Positions 8,109 through 16,670 of a stretch of DNA of 64,000 bases are shown here, piece by piece (position 1 is the stretch's first letter; each line of letters begins with the position of its first letter). A program made the translations under genes and the position numbers. Origin of the DNA: Kineococcus sp. NBC_00420 (lineage in GTDB: Bacteria; Actinomycetota; Actinomycetes; Actinomycetales; Kineococcaceae); contig NZ_CP107930.1 of assembly GCF_036021035.1 (NCBI RefSeq), positions 3,596,001 to 3,660,000 on the forward strand. Direction: 5' to 3'. The notes under the pieces were generated by a model. That model was not told where the DNA came from. It saw nothing but the letters and a program-made list of their open reading frames with translations, and did not search any database.

Positions 8109-9437
8109 GTGGCGCTGATGGTCGTGGGCCTCTCCCACCGCACCGCCTCGCTGGAAGTCCTCGAGCGCGCCGCCGCCGGGGCCGGCTCCGCCGAGCAGAT
8201 CGTCGAGTCGCTGCTGGCGTCCCCGCACGTGGAGGAGGCCTTCGTCCTCTCCACCTGCAACCGCGTCGAGCTGTACTGCGACGTGACGCGCTTCCACGGC
8301 GGGGTCGCCGACGTCGGTGACGCCCTGTGCCGCCGCATCGGCCTCGGGTTCGAGGAGCTCGGCGAACAGCTCTACGTCCACTACGAGGACGCCGGCGTCG
8401 AACACCTCTTCCGCGTCGCCTGCGGTCTGGACTCGATGGCCGTCGGCGAGAGCCAGATCCTCGGTCAGCTGCGTCTGGCCCTGCGCGACCTGCACCAGCG
8501 CGGACTGGCCGGCGGGACGCTGGACCGGCTGCTGCAGAACGCGTTGCGGGTCGGCAAGCGGGCCCACTCCGAGACCGGGCTGGACGCCGCGGGCGCCTCG
8601 CTCGTCGACGCCACGACGACCCGCGCCGCCGGTGTCCTCGGGGACCTCCCCGGCAAGCGCGCCCTCGTCGTCGGCGCCGGCGCGATGAGCGCCCTCGTCG
8701 CGACGACGCTGGCCCGGGCCGGCCTCGACGTCGTCGTCGCCAACCGCACCCCGGACCGCGCCCAGCGCCTCGCCGCCGCGATCGGCGGGGTCGCCGTCGG
8801 GCTCGACGACCTGCGCGCGCAGGTGGCCGCGGCCGACCTCGTCGTCAGCTGCACGGGGGCCGTCGGGCACGTCCTGGACGTCGCGACCGTGGCCAGCGCC
8901 CTGCTCGACCGCCCGGAACGCCCGATCTTCCTGGCCGACCTCGCCCTGCCCCGCGACGTCGACCCGGAGGTCGCGACCCTGCGCGGGGCGCACCTCGTCG
9001 ACCTCGAGGGCCTCGGCGCCGACCTCGCCAGCTCGGCCGTCGCCGAGGACCTGCGCTCGGTGCGGGCCATCGTCGCCGAGGAGGTCGCCGCCCACGCGGC
9101 CCACCTGCGGGCCGCCGACGTCGCCCCGACCGTCGTCGCGCTGCGGGCCCAGGCCCGCCACGTCGTCGAGGTCGAGATGCGCCGGCTCGGCAGCCGCGTC
9201 GAGCTCGACGCCACGACCCGCGCCGAGGTCGACCGCGCGGTGCACCGCATCGTGGAGAAGCTGCTGCACACCCCCACGGTGCGGGTGAAGGAGCTCGCCG
9301 AGGCCCCCGGCGGGGTCGGCTACGCCGCCGCGCTGCGGACGCTCTTCGACCTCGAGGTCGCCCAGGACCCGAGCGCCCTGCCCGGTGACGCGCCGCTGTC
9401 CGGAACGGTCGCCGACGCCGTGAGCCACGTCTCGTGA
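8109..9437 (+). CDS. hemA: Glutamyl-tRNA reductase
   Basis: 442 residues. HemA reduces Glu-tRNA(Glu) to glutamate-1-semialdehyde, the first committed step of C5-pathway haem synthesis. STCNRVELY carries the nucleophile Cys50; GESQILGQ (about 112-119) is the second signature; GAGAMS (about 188-193) is the NADPH-binding loop; a C-terminal helical dimerisation region ends the protein. The GTG start abuts the rex stop and its end overlaps hemC by 4 bases. The partner enzyme HemL is encoded about 8 kb away, beyond a defence island. Confidence 0.97.
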   Translation: MALMVVGLSHRTASLEVLERAAAGAGSAEQIVESLLASPHVEEAFVLSTCNRVELYCDVTRFHGGVADVGDALCRRIGLGFEELGEQLYVHYEDAGVEHLFRVACGLDSMAVGESQILGQLRLALRDLHQRGLAGGTLDRLLQNALRVGKRAHSETGLDAAGASLVDATTTRAAGVLGDLPGKRALVVGAGAMSALVATTLARAGLDVVVANRTPDRAQRLAAAIGGVAVGLDDLRAQVAAADLVVSCTGAVGHVLDVATVASALLDRPERPIFLADLALPRDVDPEVATLRGAHLVDLEGLGADLASSAVAEDLRSVRAIVAEEVAAHAAHLRAADVAPTVVALRAQARHVVEVEMRRLGSRVELDATTRAEVDRAVHRIVEKLLHTPTVRVKELAEAPGGVGYAAALRTLFDLEVAQDPSALPGDAPLSGTVADAVSHVS

Positions 9438-10429
9438 CCCGCCGACTGCGCCTGGGCACCCGCCGCAGCGCCCTCGCCCGGACCCAGAGCACATGGGTCG
9501 CCGACGCGCTGCGCCGCAACGGGTTCGAGGTCGAGCTGGTGGAGATCACCACCCACGGCGACGTCAACCGAGCCCCGCTGGCCCAGATCGGCGGCACCGG
9601 TGTCTTCGTCTCGGCGCTGCGCGACGCGCTCCTCGCGGACGAGGTCGACCTGGCCGTGCACTCCCTCAAGGACCTGCCCACGGCCGACGCCGCCGGGCTC
9701 GCGCTGGGGGCCGTCCCCGAGCGCGAGGACCCCCGCGACGTCCTCGTCGCCGCCGGACGCACCCTCGCCGACCTCCCCGCCGGGGCCCGCGTCGGCACCG
9801 GCTCGCCGCGCCGGCGGGCCCTGCTGCTGGCGCTGCGCCCCGACCTCGACGTCGTCGCCGTGCGCGGCAACATCGACACCCGCATCGGCTACGCCACCAG
9901 CGGCGAGCTCGACGCCGTCGTGCTCGCCGCCGCGGGTCTGGCCCGCATCGGCCGCCTCGACGAGGCGAGCGAACTCTTCGCGCCCGACACCTTCGTCCCC
10001 GCGCCCGGGCAGGGCGCGCTGGCCGTGGAGTGCCGCGACGGGGACACCGAGGTGCTCGAGGCGCTCGCCGCCCTCGACGTGCCCGCGGTCCGCTTCGCCG
10101 TGGCCGCCGAGCGTCAGGTGCTCGCCACGCTGGAGGCCGGGTGCTCGGCCCCGGTCGGCGCCCACGCCGTCGCCGTCGGCGACGACCTCGTCCTGCAGGT
10201 GGCGGCGGAGGACCCTTCCGGGGTCCTCGTCCGCCGTCGCCGGGCGGTCCCCCTCTCGTCGGTGACCGATCTCCGGGCGGCTCGCCGCCTCGGGGCCGAG
10301 GTCGCCGCGGACCTGCTCGAGCGTGAGCTCGCACAGACCCCCGTCGCCGTGGGCGGCGGAGCCCAGGAGAACCACCCCCTGGACCGTCCGGTCGACGGTC
10401 CACGTCCCGATCCGGAGAGTGGCTCGTGA
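9434..10429 (+). CDS. hemC: Porphobilinogen deaminase (hydroxymethylbilane synthase)
   Basis: 331 residues. It polymerises four porphobilinogens into hydroxymethylbilane. Visible signatures: LRLGTRRSALARTQ at the start, HSLKDLPT, GTGSPRR, RGNIDTR, and the dipyrromethane-cofactor Cys237 in LEAGCSAPVGAHA. The GTG start overlaps hemA by 4 bases and the end overlaps the next gene by 4 bases, so it lies within one tight operon. Confidence 0.97.
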   Translation: MTRRLRLGTRRSALARTQSTWVADALRRNGFEVELVEITTHGDVNRAPLAQIGGTGVFVSALRDALLADEVDLAVHSLKDLPTADAAGLALGAVPEREDPRDVLVAAGRTLADLPAGARVGTGSPRRRALLLALRPDLDVVAVRGNIDTRIGYATSGELDAVVLAAAGLARIGRLDEASELFAPDTFVPAPGQGALAVECRDGDTEVLEALAALDVPAVRFAVAAERQVLATLEAGCSAPVGAHAVAVGDDLVLQVAAEDPSGVLVRRRRAVPLSSVTDLRAARRLGAEVAADLLERELAQTPVAVGGGAQENHPLDRPVDGPRPDPESGS

Positions 10430-12228
10430 GCACGATGACGAACAGCCCCCTGGTCGCCGAGCCGGCGCAGGCACCGGAGGCGGCCCTCGAGGTCACCTCC
10501 GACGCGCCCGAGGTGAGCCTGCTCACCGAGGTGACCGTGGCCAAGAAGGGGCACGACGCCCCCGAGTCGACCAGCACCAGGAAGTCGGGCAGGTCGGGCC
10601 GGACCGGCCGGAGTGCGAGCTCCGACAAGGCCAGCAAGGCCGAGAGGGCGCTCGGGCACGTCTCCTTCGTGGGCGCGGGTCCCGGCGACCCGGGTCTGCT
10701 CACCGTGCGGGCCGTCGACCTGCTCGCCGCGGCCGACGTGGTCGTGCTCGACCAGGCCAGCCGCGAGGACCTCGCGGCCCGCTACTGCCGCGACGGGGTC
10801 GAGGTGCTGGACGCCGGCTTCGGTGACGACGGTCAGCCGCTGACCCGCGCCGTGCGGGCCAAGCTCGTCGTGAAGGCCGCGAAGGCCGGTGGTCGCGTCG
10901 TGCGGCTGATGGACGGGGACCCGTCCACCTTCACGGGGCTGGCCGACGAGATCGTGGCCTGCCGCAAGAACGGGGTCTCCTTCGACGTCGTCCCGGGCGT
11001 CTCCGCCGTCAGCGCCGTCCCGGCCTACGCGGGGATGCCGATGACCACCAGCCACACCTCCAGCGTCAACGTGGTGCACCCGACGGGTCGCTCGCTCGAC
11101 TGGTCGCGGCACGCCGACAAGGACGCCACGGTCATCGTGCTAGGCACCGGTGACGACATCGCCGCCGCCGCGGTGGGGCTGCTCGGGGCGGGCCGGTCGG
11201 CCTCGACGCCGGTCGCCCTGACCTCCCACGGCACGACGACGACCCAGTCGACGACCACGACGACGCTGGGCGACCTCCAGCGGGCCGCCGCGGCCCTCGA
11301 CGGCTCGCCGACCACGGCCGTCGTCGGTGACGTCGTCGCGCTGCGCGAGCAGGGCAGCTGGTACGAGACGAAGCCGCTCTTCGGCTGGCGGGTCCTGGTG
11401 CCGCGCACCAAGGAGCAGGCCGGCGGGGTCACCTCGAAGCTGTCCGAGCACGGCGCCACCGCCGAGGTCGTGCCGACCATCTCCGTCGAGCCGCCGCGCA
11501 CCCCGCAGCAGATGGAGAAGGCGGTCAAGGGCCTGGTGACCGGCCGCTACGAGTGGATCGGCTTCACGTCCGTCAACGCCGTCAAGGCCGTGCGGGAGAA
11601 GTTCACCGAGTACGGCCTCGACGCCCGCGCGTTCTCCGGCCTCAAGGTCGCCGCCGTCGGTGGCGTCACGGCGGACGCGTTGCGCGAGTGGGGGATCGAA
11701 CCCGACCTCATGCCCGAGAACGAGCAGTCCGCCTCCGGGCTGCTGGAGTCCTGGCCGCCCTACGACGACGTCCTCGACCCGATCAACCGGGTGTTCCTGC
11801 CGCGTGCGGACATCGCGACCGACACCCTGGTCGCGGGTCTGGTGGAGAACGGCTGGGAGGTCGACGACGTCACCGCCTACCGGACGGTGCGCGCCGCGCC
11901 GCCCGCCGCCCCGGTGCGCGACGCGATCAAGACCGGCGCGTTCGACGCCGTCGTGTTCACGTCGAGCTCGACGGTCCGCAACCTCGTCGGGATCGCCGGG
12001 AAGCCGCACCCGTCGACCATCGTCGCCTGCATCGGCCCGGCCACCGCGAAGACCGCCGAGGAGCACGGCCTGCGGGTCGACGTCCTCGCGCCGGAGCCCA
12101 GTGCGGAGGCTCTCGTCGAGGCGCTGGCCGGTTTCGGTCAGGGTCTGCGGGCGGCGGCCGCCGAGGCCGGCGAGCCGGTGCTGCGGCCCAGCCAGAAGAA
12201 GTCCTCCGCGCGCCGCCGGGCGCGCTGA
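10426..12228 (+). CDS. hemD: Fused uroporphyrinogen-III methyltransferase / uroporphyrinogen-III synthase
   Basis: 600 residues with two enzymes. Residues about 80-310 resemble SUMT/CobA: HVSFVGAGPGDPGLLTVRAVDLL, VVPGVSAVSAVPAYAGMPMT. Residues about 320-575 are HemD: WRVLVPRTKEQAGGV, IGFTSVNAVKAV, VFTSSSTVRNL, CIGPATAKTAEEHGL. HemD closes and inverts ring D of hydroxymethylbilane; the methylase opens the sirohaem/cobalamin branch. In the SUMT part the usual FGRGGEE stretch reads GDPSTFTGLADE, so methylase activity is less certain. The first 78 residues are a Ser/Lys/Arg-rich extension that looks disordered. Confidence 0.93.
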   Translation: MSTMTNSPLVAEPAQAPEAALEVTSDAPEVSLLTEVTVAKKGHDAPESTSTRKSGRSGRTGRSASSDKASKAERALGHVSFVGAGPGDPGLLTVRAVDLLAAADVVVLDQASREDLAARYCRDGVEVLDAGFGDDGQPLTRAVRAKLVVKAAKAGGRVVRLMDGDPSTFTGLADEIVACRKNGVSFDVVPGVSAVSAVPAYAGMPMTTSHTSSVNVVHPTGRSLDWSRHADKDATVIVLGTGDDIAAAAVGLLGAGRSASTPVALTSHGTTTTQSTTTTTLGDLQRAAAALDGSPTTAVVGDVVALREQGSWYETKPLFGWRVLVPRTKEQAGGVTSKLSEHGATAEVVPTISVEPPRTPQQMEKAVKGLVTGRYEWIGFTSVNAVKAVREKFTEYGLDARAFSGLKVAAVGGVTADALREWGIEPDLMPENEQSASGLLESWPPYDDVLDPINRVFLPRADIATDTLVAGLVENGWEVDDVTAYRTVRAAPPAAPVRDAIKTGAFDAVVFTSSSTVRNLVGIAGKPHPSTIVACIGPATAKTAEEHGLRVDVLAPEPSAEALVEALAGFGQGLRAAAAEAGEPVLRPSQKKSSARRRAR

Positions 12229-12246
12229 CCAGCTAGGAGTTCCCCC

Positions 12247-13224
12247 GTGGTGCAGTTGCCGATCAGGCCCCGCCGTCTCCGCTCCACCCCGGCGATGCGC
12301 CGGTTGGTGACGGACGTGCACCTGCACCCGGGGGACCTCGTGCTGCCGGTGTTCGTCCGCGAGGGCATCACCGAGGAGCAGTCGATCCGCACCCTGCCCG
12401 GGGTCGTGCAGCACACCCGTGAGTCCCTGGTGGCGGTGGCGAAGGAGGCCGTCGCGGCCGGTCTCGGCGGGATCATGCTGTTCGGGGTCCCGGAGGAGCT
12501 CGACGCGGTGGGGTCCGGGGCCGACGACCCCGACGGCATCCTCAACGTCGCCCTGCGCGACGTCCGCGACGCCGTCGGCGACGACCTCGTGGTCATGGCC
12601 GACCTCTGCCTCGACGAGTTCACCGACCACGGCCACTGCGGGGTCCTGGACGCCCGGGGGCGGGTGGACAACGACGCGACGCTGGAGCGCTACGCGTCGA
12701 TGGCGCTGGCCCAGTCCACCGCCGGGGCCCACGTGCTGGGGCCCAGCGGGATGATGGACGGCCAGATCGGGTACCTGCGCAACGCCCTGGACGGCAGCGG
12801 TTTCGAGGACGTCTCCCTGTTCGCCTACGCCGTGAAGTACGCCAGCGGTTTCTACGGCCCGTTCCGCGAGGCCGTGAACTCCCAGCTGAAGGGCGACCGC
12901 CGCACCTACCAGCAGGATCCGGCCGCCAACGTGAGCGAGGCGCTGCGCGAGGTGCGCCTCGACCTCGACGAGGGCGCCGACATGGTCATGGTGAAACCCG
13001 GCCTGCCCTACCTCGACGTGCTGCGCGCGGTGGCCGACGTCTCCGACGTCCCCGTCGCCAGCTACCAGGTGTCGGGGGAGTACGCGATGGTCGAGTTCGC
13101 CGCGCGGGCCGGTGCCCTGGACCGCGAGCGGGTGGCGCTGGAGTCGCTGCTGGCGCTGCGGCGGGCCGGGGCGTCGATCGTGCTGAGCTACTGGGCGCTC
13201 GAGGCGGCGCGGGAGTGGCTCTGA
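12247..13224 (+). CDS. hemB: Delta-aminolevulinic acid dehydratase (porphobilinogen synthase)
   Basis: 325 residues; condenses two aminolevulinates into porphobilinogen. The Schiff-base lysines are K197 ([15 protein letters not shown]) and K250 ([10 protein letters not shown]). The metal-site segment reads [16 protein letters not shown]: the cysteines of zinc enzymes are partly replaced by Asp, so a magnesium-type enzyme is likely. The GTG start follows the hemD stop by 18 bases with AGGAG in between. It is the last gene of the rex-hem operon before the defence island. Confidence 0.96.
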   Translation: MVQLPIRPRRLRSTPAMRRLVTDVHLHPGDLVLPVFVREGITEEQSIRTLPGVVQHTRESLVAVAKEAVAAGLGGIMLFGVPEELDAVGSGADDPDGILNVALRDVRDAVGDDLVVMADLCLDEFTDHGHCGVLDARGRVDNDATLERYASMALAQSTAGAHVLGPSGMMDGQIGYLRNALDGSGFEDVSLFAYAVKYASGFYGPFREAVNSQLKGDRRTYQQDPAANVSEALREVRLDLDEGADMVMVKPGLPYLDVLRAVADVSDVPVASYQVSGEYAMVEFAARAGALDRERVALESLLALRRAGASIVLSYWALEAAREWL

Positions 13225-13307
13225 GTCGTCGGTAACGTCCGATGGGTCCGGTCTTCGTGCGAGTTCGAGGTTCCCACCTTGGACGGTGGACCTGAGCGTG
13301 CAAGGTT

Positions 13308-13501
13308 GTGCCTGTGGCCACCTACCTCGACGCGTCGTGGCCTCCGGGCGCGGAGACGGGCTCACCGACCCGTGACCGTCGCTCCGGCCCGTACCGCACG
13401 TACCTGCCGGATGAGCTCGGTCACCGCCCGCTCGTGGTGGGCCCGGTCTCGTCCGAGCGCGCGGCCGACGTCGAGAGGGCGATCCGCGGCGTCGCGGGAG
13501 G
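13308..13501 (+). pseudogene. Remnant of a Fic-family gene (N-terminal piece)
   Basis: The frame opening at GTG 13308 gives about 64 residues, including GPYRTYLPDELGHRPLVVGP and AADVERAIRGV, which resemble the N-terminal helical domain of Fic/DOC adenylyltransferases. Similarity stops near 13500; no HPFxxGNGR catalytic motif follows. The frame then runs out of phase into an hsdR fragment. I read this as a truncated relic, not a working gene. The Fic assignment rests on a short match and is tentative. Confidence 0.45.
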
Positions 13502-13865
13502 TCCGTCGCCGAGAAGTACCAGACCGGTTTCGACGAACCCCTGCTGCACACCACGTACGTCGACGAGGAGCGCCCTGAACTTCAAGTTCGGCCCGGACCT
13601 CGGAGAGGCGGACACCCTCCTCGTCGAGCAGTACGTGGTGCACAGCACCCAGGACCCGGAGATGCGTGCCGTGGCGCTGGAGAACGCCGAGGAGAACTTC
13701 GGGTACCGGTTCGACGAGCGGGTCGACGACTTCGTCATCGATCGGCAGAACGCGAACGAGGCCTCGTTCAGCCGGTACGTCGACGATCCCGACTTCCAGT
13801 CGGTGCTCGTCGAGTTCGTGCGCGAGGAGGCCTACCGGCGCATCCGGGGTGGTGAGGCGGCGTGA
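13502..13865 (+). pseudogene. Decayed type I restriction enzyme R subunit (hsdR) remnant
   Basis: Two pieces in different frames. Bases 13505-13570 (frame 2) encode VAEKYQTGFDEPLLHTTYVD, the signature of the HsdR helicase motor just before motif VI. Bases 13573-13865 (frame 3) encode the HsdR C-terminus: LNFKFGPDLGEADTLLVEQ, ENFGYRFDERVDDFVIDRQN, DDPDFQSVLVEFVREEAYRRI. The roughly 300 residues normally between these are missing, and hsdM and hsdS are absent. The second piece stays open in one frame with the preceding Fic piece, so a hybrid protein of 185 residues could be made, but it would have no nuclease or complete motor domain. Confidence 0.75.
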
Positions 13866-14200
13866 ACGCGCCCCGGGTCCGCTACCAGGACGTCGTGCCC
13901 TACGACCTTCCACCGTCGTTGAACCTCCTGACCGGACCCTCCGGGGGCCTCCTCGAGCTGCCTCACTCCATCCACTGGGGGCCGAGCCGATCGGTGAACC
14001 TCGACGACCCCGCCGAGCTGGTCTGGGGCTACCAGGCCATCGTGCGCGAGGGGACCGCGCTCCAGCAGCGAGAGCTCCTCGACGCCGCCACCCTGAGCCG
14101 GGTGTGGCCTGACCTGATCCTCCCCGTGCGGTGCCGGACGCTCTGGGAGAACGCCTTCCCGGTGCTGGGACAGGACGTCTCGGCGGACGTGGCCGGTTGA
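13862..14200 (+). CDS. Uncharacterised protein coupled to an AbiEii-type toxin
   Basis: 112 residues with no domain I can name. Features: RYQDVVPYDLPPSLNLLTGPSGG, then LPHSIHWGPS, WGYQAIVREGT and VWPDLILPVRCRTLWENAFPVL; mainly polar and probably cytosolic. The GTG start overlaps the hsdR-remnant stop by 4 bases, and its stop overlaps the TTG start of the nucleotidyltransferase gene by 4 bases (TTGA). That position is where an antitoxin sits in an AbiE-like pair, but it does not resemble AbiEi, which has a winged-helix domain. An antitoxin role is inference from coupling only. Confidence 0.6.
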   Translation: MNAPRVRYQDVVPYDLPPSLNLLTGPSGGLLELPHSIHWGPSRSVNLDDPAELVWGYQAIVREGTALQQRELLDAATLSRVWPDLILPVRCRTLWENAFPVLGQDVSADVAG

Positions 14201-14844
14201 CGGACCTCCTCGCGCACCAGCGGCACGTCACGCGGTTGTTGCTCGCCACCACCGCCGATCGCGGTTTCGTCCTGGCGGGATCGGGCGCCATCCGCGAGCA
14301 CAGGATGATCCAGCGGCCGACCGAGGACGTGGACCTCTTCACGGATTCCCTCGACGCCGGCGGGTTCGCCGAAGCCGTGGACGCGGGGACGGCGGCCCTG
14401 GGCGCGGTGGGCTACCGCGTCGAGGAGGTGCGCAGAGCGGACCTCTTCGCGCGGCTCCAGGTGTCCGCCGGGGACGGCGCCGTCCTGGAGGTCGACTTCG
14501 CCGTCGACTGGCGGGAACACCCCGCCACCACCCTCGAGGTGGGGCCGGTGCTGAGCCGGGACGATGCGGTCGCCAACAAGGTGGGCGCCCTGTTCTCCCG
14601 GGCCGAAGCCCGAGACTTCCTCGACGTCGACGCCATCCGCAGGACGGGCACGTACTCCGACGAGGAGCTCCTGGCCTTGGCGCAGAGCCACGACGACGGC
14701 TTCGACCGCCGTCTCTTCGCGGAGCAGCTGCGCCTGGTGGTGACCCTCACGCCCCGGCGCGTGCAGCAGTACGGCATCGGTGAGGAGGAGTTGTCCGGGG
14801 TTCAGGACAGGCTCGGAGCGTGGGCTCGTCAGCTCCACGGCTGA
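14197..14844 (+). CDS. Nucleotidyltransferase, AbiEii/AbiGii toxin family
   Basis: 215 residues from TTG 14197, which overlaps the upstream stop; an alternative ATG upstream (14131) would lie inside the neighbour. The nucleotidyltransferase fold is shown by LAGSGAIREH and RPTEDVDLFTD (GS...DxD), and VLEVDFAVDW supplies the third acidic residue. NKVGALFSRAEARDFLDVDAI matches the helical part of AbiEii. Family members are toxins of type IV or related abortive-infection systems that add nucleotides to tRNA or other targets. It lies in a defence remnant between hemB and hemL. Confidence 0.8.
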   Translation: MTDLLAHQRHVTRLLLATTADRGFVLAGSGAIREHRMIQRPTEDVDLFTDSLDAGGFAEAVDAGTAALGAVGYRVEEVRRADLFARLQVSAGDGAVLEVDFAVDWREHPATTLEVGPVLSRDDAVANKVGALFSRAEARDFLDVDAIRRTGTYSDEELLALAQSHDDGFDRRLFAEQLRLVVTLTPRRVQQYGIGEEELSGVQDRLGAWARQLHG

Positions 14845-14991
14845 CGATCCTGCCCGGATGCTGCGCTTCGCACCGCTCTGACTGCTGTGCGTCTCGATGC
14901 CGGGACGACGAACGCCGAGAGGACCCGGGCGCGCTGAGCCGATCAGGGGACGGGACGTTCAGCGACGACGCTGCTCCACCGATTCCGCACT

Positions 14992-15642
14992 GTGGCCCGC
15001 AACCGCTCGACCCGGGGACGATCGACCGGCAACGGCGACGACGCCGCCAAGCTCGCCCTCCTCACCCTCCTGGTGCTCGCCGGCACGGGGCGCGCGTTGT
15101 GCGCCTGGCTGGCGGTCTGGTGGCCCGTGCTCGCCCTGGCCGGGGCCGTCGTCGTCGTGCTGCTCACCTGGCGGGTGCTGGTGCTGCGGCGACGGGCTCG
15201 CTGGCGAGCCGCCCGGCAGGCGCGGCTGGACCAGCAGGTCGCCGCCACCGACGGGATGAGCGGAGCGGACTTCGAGCAGCTCGTCGCCCGGCTCCTGCGC
15301 CGTGACGGCTGGCGCCAGGTCACCGTCTCCGGTGGTTCCGGTGACCTGGGCGCCGACGTCACCGCCCGCCACCCCGGCGACGGGTCGCTGCTGGTGGTGC
15401 AGTGCAAGCGCTACACCGACCGGGCCGTCGGCTCTCCCGACCTGCAGCGGTTCCTGGGCACCGTCTTCCACCACCACCGCGCCGACCACGCCCTCTACGT
15501 CACCACCAGCACCTACTCCCGTCCGGCCCGCGCCCTGGCCGCCGGTAGCGGCGTGCAGCTGCTGGACCGCGAGGCCCTGGCGACGTGGATGACGGGGCGG
15601 TCCCTGGCGCTGGACGCTGCCGTGCAGACCGTCGCGCGCTGA
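14992..15642 (+). CDS. Membrane-anchored Mrr-type restriction endonuclease
   Basis: 216 residues. The N-terminal 75 residues hold two hydrophobic segments (KLALLTLLVLAGTG and WPVLALAGAVVVVLLTW) followed by an Arg-rich stretch. The rest is an Mrr_cat domain: FEQLVARLLRRDGW, GDLGADV and LLVVQCKRY, giving the D...QxK core of PD-(D/E)XK nucleases, and a final strand with ALYVTTSTYS. Such nucleases cut modified or foreign DNA; the two helices place the catalytic domain at the inner membrane. About 150 bases with no recognisable feature separate it from the AbiEii gene. Confidence 0.82.
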   Translation: MARNRSTRGRSTGNGDDAAKLALLTLLVLAGTGRALCAWLAVWWPVLALAGAVVVVLLTWRVLVLRRRARWRAARQARLDQQVAATDGMSGADFEQLVARLLRRDGWRQVTVSGGSGDLGADVTARHPGDGSLLVVQCKRYTDRAVGSPDLQRFLGTVFHHHRADHALYVTTSTYSRPARALAAGSGVQLLDREALATWMTGRSLALDAAVQTVAR

Positions 15643-15715
15643 TCACGCCGGCCCGTCACCGGTCGGCGGGACGGTGGTCTTCCGTCGACCCGCGGGCCAC
15701 ACTGGGACGGTGGCG

Positions 15716-16126
15716 ATGCGGCGCGAGGACCTGGTGCGCCTGCGGCAGGTCCGCGACCGGATCGACCGCGACTTCGCGCAACCCCTCGACGTCGCGGTGC
15801 TGGCCCGGCAGGCGCTGATGTCGTCCGGGCACTTCTCCCGCTGCTTCCGCGCCGCCTTCGGCGAGACGCCCTACGACTACGTCATGACCCGCCGCATCGA
15901 GCGGGCCAAGGCGCTGTTGCGGCGCGGCGACGTGTCGGTCACCGACGCCTGCTTCGCGGTCGGCTGCTCCTCGCTCGGCTCGTTCAGCTCCCGGTTCACG
16001 CGCCTGGTGGGGGAGACGCCCAGCGCGTACCGGGCCCGCGACCACTCCGCCGCGGCGTCGATCCCCAGCTGCGTGCTGCACCGGGCGGCCAGACCGGTCA
16101 CGATCCGAGAAGCCGGCCGGGTCTGA
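15716..16126 (+). CDS. AraC-family transcriptional regulator (DNA-binding domain only)
   Basis: 136 residues from ATG 15716 (GTG 15710 is also possible). Residues about 5-105 form two helix-turn-helix motifs: PLDVAVLARQALMSSGHFSRCFRAAFGETPYDYV and VSVTDACFAVGCSSLGSFSSRFTRLVGETPSAYR. There is no sensing domain, and the C-terminal 30 residues are unremarkable. Small AraC proteins of this kind commonly precede a VOC-family gene, as here, and probably control it. The inducer is unknown. Confidence 0.88.
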   Translation: MRREDLVRLRQVRDRIDRDFAQPLDVAVLARQALMSSGHFSRCFRAAFGETPYDYVMTRRIERAKALLRRGDVSVTDACFAVGCSSLGSFSSRFTRLVGETPSAYRARDHSAAASIPSCVLHRAARPVTIREAGRV

Positions 16127-16146
16127 GCGCGCCTAGCGTCGTGGAC

Positions 16147-16575
16147 ATGGTGATCCTCTCCAGCGTCCTCCTGACCGTCCACGACCACGACAAGGCCCTG
16201 ACCTTCTACCGCGACCTGCTCGGGTTCGCGGTGACCCAGGACGTCTCCTACGAGGGGATGCGCTGGGTCACCGTCACCCCCGCCGACCAGCCGGACGTGC
16301 ACGTCGTCCTGGAGACCCCGCAGTCCTGGCCGGACGCGTCGCCCGCCGACCGCGAGGCCATCGCGGAGCTCCTCGTCAAGGGCCTCGTCTCGCGCCTCAT
16401 CTTCACCACCGACGACGTCGACGCCCTGCACGACAGGCTCTCCGCCGCCGGCGCGGAGATCCTGCAGGAGCCCGTCGACCAGCAGTACGGGGTCCGCGAC
16501 TTCGGCGTCCGCGACCCCTCCGGCAACCAGCTCCGCTTCAACCAGCCGCTGGCGGACGCGCCCAGCTGGTCCTGA
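16147..16575 (+). CDS. VOC family protein (glyoxalase/bleomycin-resistance fold)
   Basis: 142 residues from ATG 16147 (GTG 16141 possible). Two beta-alpha-beta-beta-beta modules are visible: SSVLLTVHDHDKALTFYRDLLGF and IFTTDDVDALHDRLSAAGAEI, ending in GVRDFGVRDPSGNQLRFNQ with the typical metal-ligand Glu replaced (QLRFNQP). Family members bind or modify small molecules in a dimeric cup. Short spacing after the AraC gene suggests one transcript. No substrate can be assigned. Confidence 0.85.
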   Translation: MVILSSVLLTVHDHDKALTFYRDLLGFAVTQDVSYEGMRWVTVTPADQPDVHVVLETPQSWPDASPADREAIAELLVKGLVSRLIFTTDDVDALHDRLSAAGAEILQEPVDQQYGVRDFGVRDPSGNQLRFNQPLADAPSWS

Positions 16576-16670
16576 CGCCGCCGTCTCCACAGGGGCCCGG
16601 GGGCGCTCGGTCGTCCACAGCGCGGGCTCGCGGACCCGAGCCGGTGCCTCGCCCGTCGCAGGCTCTGCGC

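Noticed and set aside
13250-13307. Possible tRNA or attachment site at the left edge of the defence island
   Set aside because: A GTTCGAGG stretch is present but no acceptor stem or cloverleaf can be folded, and no matching direct repeat is seen at the right edge near 15650.
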